Source of the DNA: Deroplatys truncata
Taxonomy: Eukaryota > Arthropoda > Insecta > Mantodea > Mantidae
Reading direction: 5' to 3'
Assembly (NCBI GenBank): GCA_030765065.1
Contig: CM060990.1
Span: forward strand, 280,267,341-280,331,340
Length of the DNA stretch: 64,000 nucleotides
Position 1 is the stretch's first letter. Each line of letters opens with the position of its first letter. Shown here one piece after another: positions 34,750-45,849 of the stretch. The notes beneath the pieces are model-generated. The model made no database searches. It was given only the letters and a program-made list of their open reading frames with translations, and was not told where the DNA came from. A program made the position numbers and the translations under genes.

Positions 34750-36215
34750 GACATTTACCTAACAAAAAGACGTTCCAAACATGAGCGTCTTATGGAAGCA
34801 GGCTGTCTTAAAATATATGTTTCTGATAGCGAAAGACCAAAGACCACCAGAACACCTAATATAGAGGAACGAGTCCTGAATCGTATTGAGAAAAGTAGCA
34901 GGAGCAGCACCAGAGACAGCAGCAAACGAGAATATGAGGCATACAATAAGGTGGAGAATGCTACGAGAGCAACTCCTTTATCCACATCCCCTTCAAAGAG
35001 TCCAACGTATTAGTAAAGCTGGTTTTCTACCCAGAGCAGCATTTTGTACCTGGTTACAACGAACTTGTTTTCAGGATCAATATTTGTTCTCTGCTATAAT
35101 CTTCACCGACGAAGCCAAGTTTACAACAAAGGGAGTGCAGAATTTTCACAATAGGTTAGATATAGGTTATACGACGTAAGGGAACACTTTGCAACCTTAG
35201 ACGTACATACACTCATTGCGGCTACCACCCACGGAGGAAGGGATGAAGTGAAGGAACGGCATGAGGCTACAGGCCGCAGGCAGACAGACTACAGAGACGC
35301 ATAGAAGTCCCTAACAATTCCAGGGCGCGAAGACCTATCCCACTGTTGGAGCTGTCTAGAGAGGGCGATGAACGATCGTCAACCAAGCAGCTCTCTAGTG
35401 TCCACCGGGAGTGCTCCTTACTTTGAGCAAGCATCCGCGCCATCTCTCCGGCACCGCCATACGCCACGAAACCTAGAAGCACACCCAAAAGGTGAGAAAG
35501 AGATGAAATTAAAGGGAAATTATGGAAAGGAAATCATGGTAGATAAGAAAAAATCGCACCATTAGCCTACCGACCAGGGAAAGCCCGAATGCGAGCCTCA
35601 GACGTTACTGTGAAGTCATCTCGCTCGGTGAATTTTCACAATATCATAATATTCATGTATGGGTCAATGAAAATTCCAAAGAAGTTTTGGAAACAAGATA
35701 GCAACAACAATTCAGCATAACGTTTGGGCTGGAGTAATTGGTTACACATTAATCGGTTCCTTCATTTTACCTGAAATATTGGCAGCAGCATCATACTGCG
35801 ACTTTTTAACAAATCCTTTAATAAATGTTTTGCTGGAAGTAGTTCCACTGAACTTAATTCAACGCATGTACGAGGCTCATGAATGATGGGGCACCATCTC
35901 ATTTTGCCTTTGCCGCTTGAGAAATTTTAAATCAGCAATTTCCAAACAAAAAAAATAGGTCTTGAGGAACCTACGTCGTAGTCTGCTGGTTCTCCCGAAC
36001 TGAAACCATCAGATTTCTACTTATGGGGTCATTTAAAGGCCATAGTGTATTCCAGACGTATTCCTAATGTGAAAATTCTTCTTCAGCGAATAATACAGCA
36101 AGGATGTCAGCAGATATGGCAGACGCCTGAAATGTGTGCAAGATTAAGGCAGTCGATATACGGCGCTTAGAAGGCTTATTACAGCTCAGGGTGGTCATTT
36201 TGAGCACTTTCTGTA
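34750..36215 (+). pseudogene. IS630/mariner-type transposase relic (DUF4817 group), interrupted by a SINE
   Basis: Relative of the transposase at 23436-24470. Plus-strand pieces: ERLMEAGCLKIYVSDSERPK and TTRTPNIEERVLNRIE at 34780-34890, WRMLREQLLYPHPLQRVQ at 34940-35010, AAFCTWLQRTCFQDQY, and IIFTDEAKFTTKGVQN with the first catalytic Asp at about 35095-35140. Then comes a 476-bp SINE with target duplications. Next: NIHVWVNENSKE at 35650, and SPELKPSDFYLWGHLKAIVY at about 35995-36055, where the third catalytic Asp is Glu. Stops and frameshifts abound. The C-terminus is followed by unrelated DNA; I could not define its TIRs. Confidence 0.78.
35154..35629 (-). mobile_element. SINE-S copy 5, inserted in the transposase
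   Basis: 476-bp insertion flanked by a perfect 14-bp target duplication, GAATTTTCACAATA (35140-35153 and 35630-35643). It ends in the SINE-S head landmarks in inverse (gcgagcctcagacgttac, tctcgctcggt). The body is more diverged than in other copies (ggaaggaacggc..gaggctacaggcc region), so it is either an older or a variant subfamily copy. Confidence 0.8.
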
Positions 36216-36324
36216 GAATAAACAATTATTGTATGCCTAAGTTGTAAACAAATTGATCAAACTTCATCCTCACAGTTATTATGGGCACCGCAAAGGATGG
36301 CCGTTACTCATATTAATCTTATTA

Positions 36325-36885
36325 TCGGAGGGGACCCGGCGCCGATCCATGGAGGATATTGTGCCTAAGTCACACAAGGGGGTGTTCCCGGGAGGGAGGA
36401 GGAGGTGAGAGGAGACACCGGGTAGCCGGAACCAGGAGTGACGGCACAGGAGTGACAGGGTCCCTACATTTTCCAGATTGAGACATGTCGATAGTCGGAC
36501 AGGTAGAATGGGACCCCGCCCCACACAGAGGATCCAACACACTTTTCTGAAGGATCAGTTTTTTTACATCTCAGCAACCAGCCGAAGGCAGAGGGATGGG
36601 GAAAGTTCCATAGAGAGCATTCTTTTCCCCTACAACACCGCACCGAAACACCATCGCCGACACTTCCAACGCTGAAATAGACCTAACGGGTGAAGGATGA
36701 ATGGAACGAGGTGGAGGAACTGGAAATCCGGGGGCTATAAGAACCACTCCTTGCATCTGCCTGACAACCCGAGAAAACCGCCGAAAAACCCTATGGATCA
36801 CAGTGGGAGGTCGACGGGCATCAAACCCAGGGACCCTTGGAATGCGAGTCGCACTTATTACCGCGGTGCAACCTCGCTCAGTAAA
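36325..36885 (-). mobile_element. SINE-S copy 6
   Basis: Minus orientation: ggaggggacccggcgccg, agtgacggcacaggagtg, accatcgccgacacttcc, tcaaacccagggacc (inverse of the B box) and gcggtgcaacctcgctca (inverse of the head start). No target duplication fixed. Confidence 0.82.
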
Positions 36886-37111
36886 GATGACTGTTGCTCA
36901 TAAACTAAGGACAATTGACCATATCTTTATATTGTTTGTTTTCAGGTACTCCGTGGAGCTTTCTCACATATTTTCGTAGAAATCCTCTTCACCCAAGATT
37001 AGAGAATAGTACATTTTGGATTAAATTGCTGTCATCAGAAATAAGTATTACACTTAAATGTTAAGATATAACGTATTTATAAGATTTTAAACTGATTAAT
37101 TTTTGTTTCAG

Positions 37112-37289
37112 CCCAAGCTAATCAAGAAATATGGTTATCCTGTTGAAACTCACCAGGTTACAACATCAGATGGCTATATTCTTGAAATGCATCGGATGCC
37201 ACGGCCTGGAAAGCCTGTTGTTTTTCTGCAACATGGAATACTCTCTAGTTCTGCGGATTGGATTATTCTTGGACCAGAAAAGTCTTTGG
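37112..37289 (+). CDS. Acid lipase, second coding exon
   Basis: Exon of an acid lipase (abhydrolase-lipase N-terminal region, AB-hydrolase fold). It is 178 nt long and runs from the acceptor tttttgtttcag to the donor GGTAAAT. It encodes PKLIKKYGYPVETHQVTTSD, GYILEMHRMPRP and VVFLQHGILSSSADWIILGP, then EKSLG, with the last codon split after its first base (phase 1). YGYP..E.H.V.T.DGYIL..HR and FLQHG.L.SSADW are the family hallmarks; HG forms part of the oxyanion hole. The catalytic Ser, Asp and His lie in later exons outside the window. The sequence is intact in frame. It joins exon 1 (317-493) in phase 0. Confidence 0.93.
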
Positions 37290-37654
37290 GTAAATGACAG
37301 TAGTATTATTAATACCTACAAACAATTATCTTCAATTTTATGCACCTTAAGGACAGGCCACCACTACTCCTTTAGAAACACACATACACGCACACATATC
37401 CAGTGAGGAAAAAAATGACATTCACAAGAAGTAAACTTAATTTGCTTCCAAATGAGAGTAAAAGAAATGCAGAAATTCTGCAATGTAATTGGCCACCCGA
37501 GTTCACAGATACGTTGCATGTCGGAGGTTCGGTACTCTCATATTTATCGTTCTTTCTCCTCAAAACGGCTCCCTTTCAAATAATATGTTGGCGCTATTAT
37601 CCCTGTATCCCATTTTTCTCCCTACTATTAGGACATACGTTTGTTTTTAAAATC

Positions 37655-38245
37655 TCTCTTTCCTTGGAATGGAATAGAATGTGTATCGGAGGAGACTCGG
37701 CACCGATCCAATGAATCCGGATATTGTAGGTATACCCCAGGAGGGAGCGCTCCCGGGAGGGAGGGATGAAGTGGGAGGAGAGACCAGGCGGCCGGAACCA
37801 GCCTTGACGGTAGAGCAATGACAAGATCCCTCCAGTTTCCAGATGGAAACGCCCCGACAGTTGGACAGACGCAGCGGGGACCCCACCCCACACAGAGGGT
37901 CCAAAGTCCCCCAAGGGTGGTCCGTACACTCCGGCAACCTGCCGAAAGCCGAAGGACGGAGAAAGTTCACATCGAGCATCCTTTTCCCTGACACGCCGCT
38001 CCGGAACGCCATCGCCGGCAGTTTCAAGCCTGAAACAGACCTAACGGGGTGAAGAATGAATGAAATGATGAATGAAACGAAATGGAGGGACAGGAATTTC
38101 GAGAGATGAGAGAAATCACTCCACTATTCGACTGACGATCCGAGTAAACCCCGGATAAACCAGTGAATCAGAGTGGGTGGTAGCTGGGAATCGAACCCTG
38201 GATCTCTAGAATGTGAGTCGGACGCGGCGCCAGCTCGCTCGGTTT
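37655..38245 (-). mobile_element. SINE-S copy 7
   Basis: Nearly full length, minus orientation, from the tail ttggaatggaatagaatgtg to the head inverse gcgccagctcgctcggt. The body has all the family landmarks. It starts only about 365 bp after lipase exon 2. Confidence 0.85.
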
Positions 38246-39376
38246 GTTTCCTTTATTACATATCTACGCTTTTCATTAGTTTCTATAACGGATGGTACTT
38301 AATTTATGCCGTATTATTATTAAAATGCACACCTCCTTGTGTGTGATACTTTGAAGCATCTTTATTATTCGTTGCATTATTAAATAATTAACTCCATTTC
38401 ATACAGAGGTACCTACTGGAAAATATATTTTGATATTCTGATTGTCCTGCATGAAAGTAACGTTATCCGTTACTTGATAAAGCTGATTTAATTCTACTGG
38501 TAGTATAAAACAATACAACTCATTTTTATCAATCTTGCTTGGCAATGCTGCAGGAGATTCTTCACTTAGCGCTTGAACATACATACGTATGTATAGTCGT
38601 GCAGTACGTTTGGCAAATCAAATCCAACCGATATAGTGTTATAACCTTTAAGTATGTTGTTCTAAACTATCCTACATGAAAGTAACTATCTGAGTATACA
38701 TGTATTACACAGTCAAATGCAGAGTTTTAACTAAGTATGAAGTAAGATCATACTAAATCTATTCGAAATTTATTTATCCTTCATTTTCATACTTCCGTAT
38801 CTCAGAACGAAGGAAATATATTCTGTATTTTATATTTATTTAATTCAAATATATTGTTCGTTTATTTTAAATTACACAATGAGACATTTTCCTGTCCCAG
38901 AGGTGGTTAAAATAAGTGTCTATACTGCTTTTGAAAATCTGTGGTAAACAGCTTATCTAGTGTATTAAAAGTGTCTGAATTACTAGGGGTTTAGAATGTT
39001 ACTGCAGCTAACAGAAATTTTGAAACTGTTTGTTGCTTATTGGGCTTATTAAGTATGCTTCTTGAAATACCTGATTATTTTTCCTACATCATTCTCATGG
39101 TTTCACAGGAAAAGAAAACTTCTTTACCAGTGATTCCACCAACAGCTCTCTAATAGAAGATCCATAAGTGCCACTTGTATAAATCCATCAATTCTATATC
39201 CACGTATTAGATACAAAGTTTCTTTTCATGTATTTTATTTAAAAAGGTCTGATGTGTTACAATCACATGACCTTATTTACGCACTCTTGTAAACACAATA
39301 ATTACCAGAGCTAGGACTAATACCGCTTGGCTCACAATGTGAGCACGCTCCGGGTCTGTATCGAAAGTAAGGCAAT
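38246..39376. other. Unassigned stretch
   Basis: About 1.1 kb of AT-rich DNA; nothing recognised. It ends with the aat half of the Harbinger target duplication. Confidence 0.3.
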
Positions 39377-39649
39377 GGGTGGTATTAATAAAAGCTTGCC
39401 ATGGCTTAAAACTCGCATTTTCTGAGCCCTGACTCACTTCCGTATTAATAAAACGTAACGACTCAAGCTTAGCGTGACCTTGGACTTTGCAACGACTCAA
39501 CGCTCCTCCTAGCGAGCCACGGAACTGTGACTTCACTTTAAGAGCCATGGCTTACGATTTCTTAAGCCACCTCAGTAGCTGTCTCAAACTTGAAGGCCTT
39601 GGCTCAGTTGCAAGTGAACGTCAACCTGAGAAAAGAAAAATGCTAAAAC

Positions 39650-40090
39650 ATGCGCCGGGATTCTGAAGACTGCAATTATAAACAACTTTATAGGTTTGAG
39701 AAAGAAAACGTGAGGAGGCTCGCCCAGTATTTCCTTTCAGAAACTGTGGAGACAAGAGGAAAGGTCCTTACTAGAATTGGAAGAATGAGAATATTTCTAC
39801 GCTGCATTTGGGACCCCGGATTCCAGTCTGGCGCGGCAGAGAACGTTGGTGTTTCACAAGATACAGTTTCAAATATATTTTGTGCAGTTTCTTCTCTCAT
39901 TAAACAAAAATCGAGAAACTGGATCAAATTCCCAGCAACCACTGCAGCACTACAAGCTGCTAAATTTGAATGGCAACAGAAATACACATTTTCGGACGCT
40001 ATTGGCGCAGTACTGTACCCATATACTGATTAAGAAACCTCATGTGCACGGTGACGAATTTAGTTGCTCTCTTTGTTCTTTTTCGTATAA
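39650..40090 (+). pseudogene. HARBI1-like Harbinger transposase, N-terminal half
   Basis: Harbinger transposase N-terminal region: CNYKQLYRFEKENVRRLAQY, TRGKVLTRIGRMRIFLRCI, DPGFQSGAAENVGVSQDTVS (HTH) and FPATTAALQAAKFEWQ, then the start of the DDE domain, FSDAIGAV. After a 1-nt shift near 40010 it goes on with ILIKKPHVHGDEF. There it stops matching: the rest of the catalytic domain is gone, and the sequence at once becomes the antisense of the partner gene's 3' end. The normal protein is about 350-400 residues; 140 are left. The block where the first catalytic Asp is expected is altered (the GALDGTH-type motif is not intact). Confidence 0.82.
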
Positions 40091-40967
40091 TAACCTCTCC
40101 CTCTCTAAACATGCCACTTCTCTTCCAATTTTACTTTCTTCCTCTTGAGTTTTTAACACTGCTACTTGTCTCAGTAGCACAAATCTTTGTAGTTCCTCAA
40201 AAGACATATCTCTTGCATCGTCAGTCTCACAATCTCCAAATCTCCTTTTACCTACAGGTTTGCTGGTTCCTGCAGGACTATCATGTGTAGATTTTGCAGT
40301 AGATGTACATGGAAAAACCTCATCAGTATCAAGGATTGCATTTTCTTGGGACTCTGTGTTTTCCGAAGCTTCAGAATTTGCTGGAGGATAATCAAACCCA
40401 ATTTCTTCTCCTCCTGAAACAATTTAATTTACATTAAAATATAAATAGATTGTTTGCTATGTATATCAAATGCTTATAGTTATTTTTTGAAAATTAACAT
40501 GCACTTTATTCCGTATTAATTGTTGTGAAATGTATTGGAATTACGTTATTGCAATCTCTCAAAAATAGTAAAGAGTTTTGTAACCTTGAATTATTTAATA
40601 AAAACGTGCTATACTAGTAGCGTCAATAAACTGGAGATTAATTGAAAGTAGTCCTTACTATTCTTACCTCTTAACGAAACTATAGATGGATTTGATTCCC
40701 CTTGAATTAGGTCTAAAAACTTGTTTTCCCAGTCCGTCGCAGATCAGTCTTCATTTTTAGGCGACTTTTCATATTTCTTATTTTCTTCGCTATCTGGTGT
40801 TCTATTAGGCGAAGATTCAGATTCTCTTTTAGTTTTTGCTGCACTTCGGCCATAGCAGAAGCCTGTTTCCGCTTGTCCGCAGGCAGCTGAGATTTGCTCA
40901 TTATCTCTTTGTGGCTAGTTAGTAAGTTCACAAAACAAGATGCAAATCGATTGCTTTCTTCAGTCAT
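40040..40967 (-). pseudogene. Harbinger Myb/SANT-like partner protein, two exons
   Basis: Minus strand. Exon 1, 40967-40668, starts MTEESNRFASCFVNLLTSHK and passes KIRNMKSRLKMKTDLRRTG and LDLIQGESNPSIVSLRG to a donor GTAAGAA. Exon 2, 40413-40040, opens after the acceptor ttgtttcag, reads EEIGFDYPPANSEASENTES without a break for 124 codons, and includes FEELQRFVLLRQVAVLKTQE (coiled-coil-like). It stops at 40040. Exon phases match (split Gly). One single-base indel near 40715 (between RTG and LDLIQ) is the only lesion that I see. In this superfamily the Myb-like protein binds element DNA and helps transposase enter the nucleus. The intact exon 2 has no ATG, so it is easy to miss. Confidence 0.8.
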
Positions 40968-41224
40968 TTCAAATGGATATACTGCCACAAAAATACTTAT
41001 GCTGAATTGAATGTTTACTGGCGCTCGACAATAACGCATTTGCAATCAGGAAGTAGGGAAAACACGAGTCAGAGAGTCGCAGTCATAGAGCCAAGGCTCA
41101 GCACGGAGGGGAAGTTTTTATTAATACCAAATCTATGACTCCCGGCTAGCAGCTACCGACGACGCGGTTTTGCTACAAGCCATGGTTCATGAGTCACGGC
41201 TCGCTTTTATTAATACCACCCAAT

Positions 41225-42179
41225 GGGAAGTGTGTGCCACAGGTAATCTGGAACTATAAACAGAAATGTCAGGGGTAGAATAGAACATATACACAGAACT
41301 CCCAGAGAGCAACTCCACCATAACAGTAATGCAGGCGAACTACTGATTGTCGACTGCGCAGCCCTGGGTACGTGTATTCAGTAGGACATAATGTGTACAG
41401 AAGGCTCCAGATATTTTTCGATGGACCAAGGGGTGTAGAATAAGAGGGGGAATCCTTGTGCTCTCGCTAGTCATGCCTAGCTATAGCCAAAAGTAAGTGC
41501 CGGTATCGTCTCAAAGGTCACATTTAATTCTGTGTATTCTGCTATAATTCAACGACCTGACTCTAAGAGGAAAGAAGACGAAACCCAATACTTTTCTGTT
41601 TACTAGATCCATTCAAACGAAATAAATTAACATTTTCTTTGCATAATGAGTTGTTTAAAAATAAAATATTGCACTCTTTATGCGGGTGCTACACAAGTGC
41701 AAGATTCAGTAATTTTCTTGAGAAACAAGGTTCGCATAATGTATATCTTGTTTTTAACGTTTGTTGCTAGTAATAAATAATAATATTAATAACAATAGTT
41801 TCATAATTATCACCAATAGAACGTTCTACGCGTACTGCGAAGCAGAGGGTATTTACTACCTTGAATATAAGTTCGTTTTGCTTTTTAATTTTCATAGATA
41901 TTGATCACAACTTTTAGCGCTAAGTATGTAGTTCCATACAGCTGGCACATTCAGTTCTGATAATATTCAAGTAATGTTTTAAAAATATGGAAGAAAAAGT
42001 AATATTAATGTCAAACTTTTGAAGCAGTTTGGGCACAATTAAGTGCAACATTAATTTTTTTTTCAAAACGAGATATATTTTGCGTTTGTTACTGAAAAAG
42101 GAATAAAGCCTGTTTTATTTGAAACATAATTCCCCTTACACACACTCACAAGAGTAAGGCAGAAAAGCCGTGTCAGCCG
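41225..42179. other. Unassigned stretch
   Basis: About 950 bp between the Harbinger element and block B; nothing recognised. Confidence 0.3.
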
Positions 42180-42504
42180 TATAGTGGACGTAGAGTATAA
42201 AAAAAGAGTATCCAAAAGGAGAAAATGTTAATAGATACGAGGAAACAACGTTTAGTACAAAATATGCAGTTTCTATATAGCTGTTTTATTCGATTAGAAT
42301 AACATATAAGCCAAATTTTCAAAATAGTGACCCGAAAGTGTTAATGCAGACAGGTTGATGTCCTTTTGTTGCAATTAGTTCATTTGAAAGCACTCTATTC
42401 TGAAAATTAAATTGCTTTCAAGTTACAAATGTGAAGATGGCCAAAAAAAAAAAAACCTAGGTACTTTGTATTAAGAGTCACGTTCTGAATTCCTAAAATG
42501 CTTC

Positions 42505-43065
42505 TCTTCCCTGGTGGAATGGAATGGGATGTGTAATGGAGGGGACTTGACCCGATCCAGTGAATGAGGGTATTGTACTTGTGCCCCTCGAGGGAGAGCC
42601 TCGGGAGGGAGGGACGAGGTGAGAGACACCGGGCGGTCGGAACCAGGAGTGACGGCACAGCAATGACAAGATTCCTAAAGTTTCCAGATTGAGACGCCCT
42701 GACAGTCGGGCAGGCAAAGCCGGGACCCCACCCCACACAGCGGTCCGTATACCCTGGTAACCAGCTGAAGACAGAGAGATGGATAAGGTTCCACTGAGAG
42801 CATTTTTTTCTCTGCCACGACGCACAGGAACACCATCGCCGAAACTTCCAACCATGAAACAGACGTAACGGGGTTAAGGATGAATGAAATGAGGAAGCGA
42901 ACTATATTCCGGAGCTGAGAGAAACCATATCAGCATTCGCCTGACGACCCGTGAAAACTTCCAAAAAAAAAAACTCGTGGATCAGATTGCGCGGTCGACG
43001 GGAGGCAAACTAGGGATGTCCCGAATGCGAGTAGCACGCGTTTCCGCGGCGCCACCTGGACGTAA
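42505..43065 (-). mobile_element. SINE-S copy 8
   Basis: Counterpart of SINE-S copy 3 in block A, minus orientation, from the tail ggtggaatggaatgggatg to the head inverse cgcggcgccacctggacg. It carries the same flanks as copy 3, so it was present before the blocks separated. Confidence 0.8.
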
Positions 43066-43219
43066 ACTGGAAAATCCGTAATTGAAATCTCGGCTATGAC
43101 ATTGAATTTTTCAATCTGATTCTATCTTTCCAACTTTGTCCTACACACGGCTTGAGTGAAACAGTTCTTCTTGTTAATTGAGATGAACTGCCATTATAAA
43201 CTTCGTTGTTATGATTCTA

Positions 43220-43335
43220 ATTTTTAGGGACCTCGGGCCCATTTGATCATCATTTTAACCATTTTCTCCATTCACCATCCGTAATGGCTACCCGGTTAAA
43301 GGAACTTAATTAAATACCAAAAGAAGAAGTTCACA
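43220..43335 (+). mobile_element. SINE-2, 3' remnant
   Basis: Only the 3' part of SINE-2 (gggacctcgggcccatttg .. cggttaaaggaacttaatt) followed by the same right flank (agttcacatttac) as in block A. Its head and left duplication are deleted. Confidence 0.7.
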
Positions 43336-43339
43336 TTTA

Positions 43340-44095
43340 CACATTTCGTTGTAGTATACGTAGATAAAGCGTTAGTCACATTTTCAAAAAGCATGTCACT
43401 ACGTGATGCTTTGAAATTTCATGCTGTTTGTATGACCGCGACAATAACAAAACGAAAAGCGATTTCTCAGTTACAAAAGGTATTCAAACCAATAACAAAC
43501 AATATCTGGGAAATAGTTAATCTCATAAAATATATGTATAACAAACTGCGCGATTTAACGGGGTCTGCATTTCTTGTGTAGCAAAACTTTGTCCAATTTT
43601 TAGAGTTTACCAATTATACAAAAGTCATTCAGAATGAAGAAGACTTGAGAGGATGTTCTCAGTAAGTTCAAAATATATATTTGGTTTGTCATGAAAATAT
43701 TTTAAACAGAGAGTATTTTAATCAAAGTCATTAAAGCCATTTTTGAGAAAATAATAAATTTCGAATTTTTTTCCATGTAAAGTGTCGTTCAGGATGGGGG
43801 AGATTTTTTTGAAAATCCATGTGTCACATCTTTTAAAGATGCAGAACGTAAATATCAATTTTGGTATTAAACCGACTTTTCGCTTTGGATTTATGTTGTT
43901 CACAGACACACAGGCACATGGAGCTTTTCCTATAAAATATGTGTTAGATTCACATGACTTTCTCTACTCACTCTTATACAAAATATTCTTACAAAGCATA
44001 TTTTGCATCTATGTCATGTTAATACCGATAAACCTTCATCTTTTATTTACACAATTCCTTGTAGGTATAACCAGAACATATTAAGTTAAAGCGAT
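43340..44095 (+). repeat. R-family repeat, copy 4
   Basis: Counterpart of 28244-28990, clearly the closest relative of that copy. It has the ttaaaccgacttttcgctttg and ttatgttgttcacagacac landmarks near 43870-43915. Confidence 0.7.
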
Positions 44096-44137
44096 AGCCT
44101 CAAAGCTGACCGCTACTGATAGCTGTGGAATTGTTGG

Positions 44138-44466
44138 CTACGGAGGGGACTCGGCACTGATCCACGTACTGGATATTGTGCCTAAGCCCCACAAGGGGGC
44201 GTCTCCGGGAGGAGGGATGAGGCGAGAGAACATACCGGGCACCCGGAGCCAAAAGTAGCGGCACAGGAATGGCATGGTCCTTAAGTTTTCAGATAGAGAC
44301 TCCCCGTCAGACGGACAGGAAGACCGGCGACACCACGCAGCACAGAGGGGGTCCAACGCCCCTCAAAGAAGTTAGGATACTCCCGACAGCCAGCCGAAAG
44401 CCGAGGGACGTAGAGTCACAAAAAGCATACTTTTTCCCTGCCACACTGCACCGAAACAGCCACGCC
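44138..44466 (-). mobile_element. SINE-S copy 9, left part (split by the Maverick)
   Basis: SINE-S 3' half up to the target site (accgaaacagccacgcc). It continues at 58860 after the Maverick. Copy 4 in block A is its unsplit counterpart. Confidence 0.88.
44461..44466 (+). other. Maverick target-site duplication, left (CACGCC)
   Basis: CACGCC directly before the AGTAGG end of the element. An identical CACGCC follows the other end at 58860-58865. Six bases is the duplication length of Maverick/Polinton integrases. Confidence 0.92.
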
Positions 44467-44499
44467 AGTAGGTTATTATAGAGAGAGCGAGGCCACTTT

Positions 44500-45830
44500 T
44501 TTGGGCATGTATGGGAAAGGATAGGGAAAACGAGGCTAGATGGGGCGGTTGAAGGAGGAAAATGGGTTTATATGGGAGAGATAGAGAATAGGACGACCGA
44601 TACTATGCTAGACAGGGTTGAAGGAGGGAAATACGTTTATATGGAAGAGATAGTAGAGAGGTGTTAGGCTAGATAGAGGCTGAGGAGTAGAGTATGGTTT
44701 ATATGAAAGGTATAGGAAAAACGAGGAGAGGTGTTAGGCTAGACAGAGTTGAAGGGTAGAGTATGTCTTTTATATGAGAGAGGTAGGGAACAGGAGGAGG
44801 GGTGTTAGGCTAGACAGAGGTTGAGGAGTAGAGTATGGTTTATATGAGAGATATAGGAAAACGAGGAGAGGTGTTAGACTAGACAGAGTTGAAGGGTAGA
44901 GCTTGTCTATTATATGAGACAGGTAGGGAACAGGGGTAGGTGTGTTAGGCTAGACAGAGGTTGAGGAGTAGAATAAGGTTTATATGAGATATAGGAAAAC
45001 CAGGAGAGGTATTAGGCTAAGGAGGTTGAGTATGCGTTAATAAGGAGAGACGAGAAAAGGAACAGATCCTATGCTACGATAGACAGGTGTTAAAGGTAGA
45101 ATGTGTTTTATATATGTTAGATAGGAAACCAAAGAGATACTCAGCTAGACAGGGGGCAGGAGGGGGAATACGCTTTATGAGATGTAGTGGATACGGGGAG
45201 AGGTGTTAGGCTAGACAGAGGTTGAGAGTAGAGTATGCGTTTATATGTATGAGAAGTATAGGAAGAGGGGGAGGGGTGTTAGGCTAGACGGAGGTTGAGG
45301 AGTAGAGTATAGTTTATATGAGGGGTATAGGAAAACGAGGAGAGGTGTTAGGCTAAACAGAGGTCGAGGAGTAGAGTATGCTTTATATGAGAGGTATAGG
45401 AAAACGAGGAGAGGTACGAGGTTGGGAGAGTTTGAGTATGCATTTATAAGGAGAGACGAAAAATCGGAGAGAGATCCCATGCTAGGCTAGAGAGGTGTTA
45501 AAAGTAGAATGTGCTTTATATAGGTTAGATAGAAAACCAAAGAGATACTCAGCTACACAGGGAAGGAGGCAATACGCTTTATGAGAGGCAAGGGATAGGG
45601 GAGAGGTGCTAGACTAGACAGTGGTTGAGAGTAGAGTATGGTTTATATGAGAGGTATAGGAAAACGAGGAGAGTCGGTAGGCTAGACAGGTAGTGTAGCA
45701 GTAGGAATATGGATCTATATACAGGAGAGATATGGAATAGAAGGGAGATACTAGAACTTGAAAGCGACTTTAAGCGAGAACTTCATGAAAATATGTTTCA
45801 CGTCAATGTTAGAACGCTAATTCTAGACAT
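44500..45830 (+). repeat. Maverick array 1 (about 65-71-bp units), left arm
   Basis: Units with gtgttaggctagacagagg, ttgaggagtagagtatgg, tttatatgagaggtatagg and aaaacgaggaga. Spacing of the gtgttaggctag landmark is 64-71 bp. The mirror copy is 57420-58830. Confidence 0.9.
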
Positions 45831-45849
45831 GCCCATCACGTAACCTATT

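Larger units (their letters stand above)
494..37111 (+). other. Lipase intron 1 (36.6 kb)
   Basis: Interval between the donor GTAAGA (494) and the acceptor tttttgtttcag ending at 37111. It holds at least two large LINE relics, two hAT relics, several Tc1/mariner-superfamily copies, SINEs, a 94-bp array and composite block A, and no other host exon that I can recognise. The first part, 494-1135, shows nothing specific. Intron status is inferred from the matching phases of the two exons. Confidence 0.75.
39377..41221. mobile_element. Internally deleted PIF/Harbinger element
   Basis: 1,845 bp bounded by inverted repeats: left GGGTGGTATTAATAAAAGC (39377), right its inverse ending at 41221. Each side is flanked by AAT (39374-39376, 41222-41224), a 3-bp duplication as expected for this superfamily. 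Subterminal attaataaaa and agccatgg motifs recur on both sides. It holds a truncated HARBI1-like transposase and a convergent Myb-like partner gene. Confidence 0.88.
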
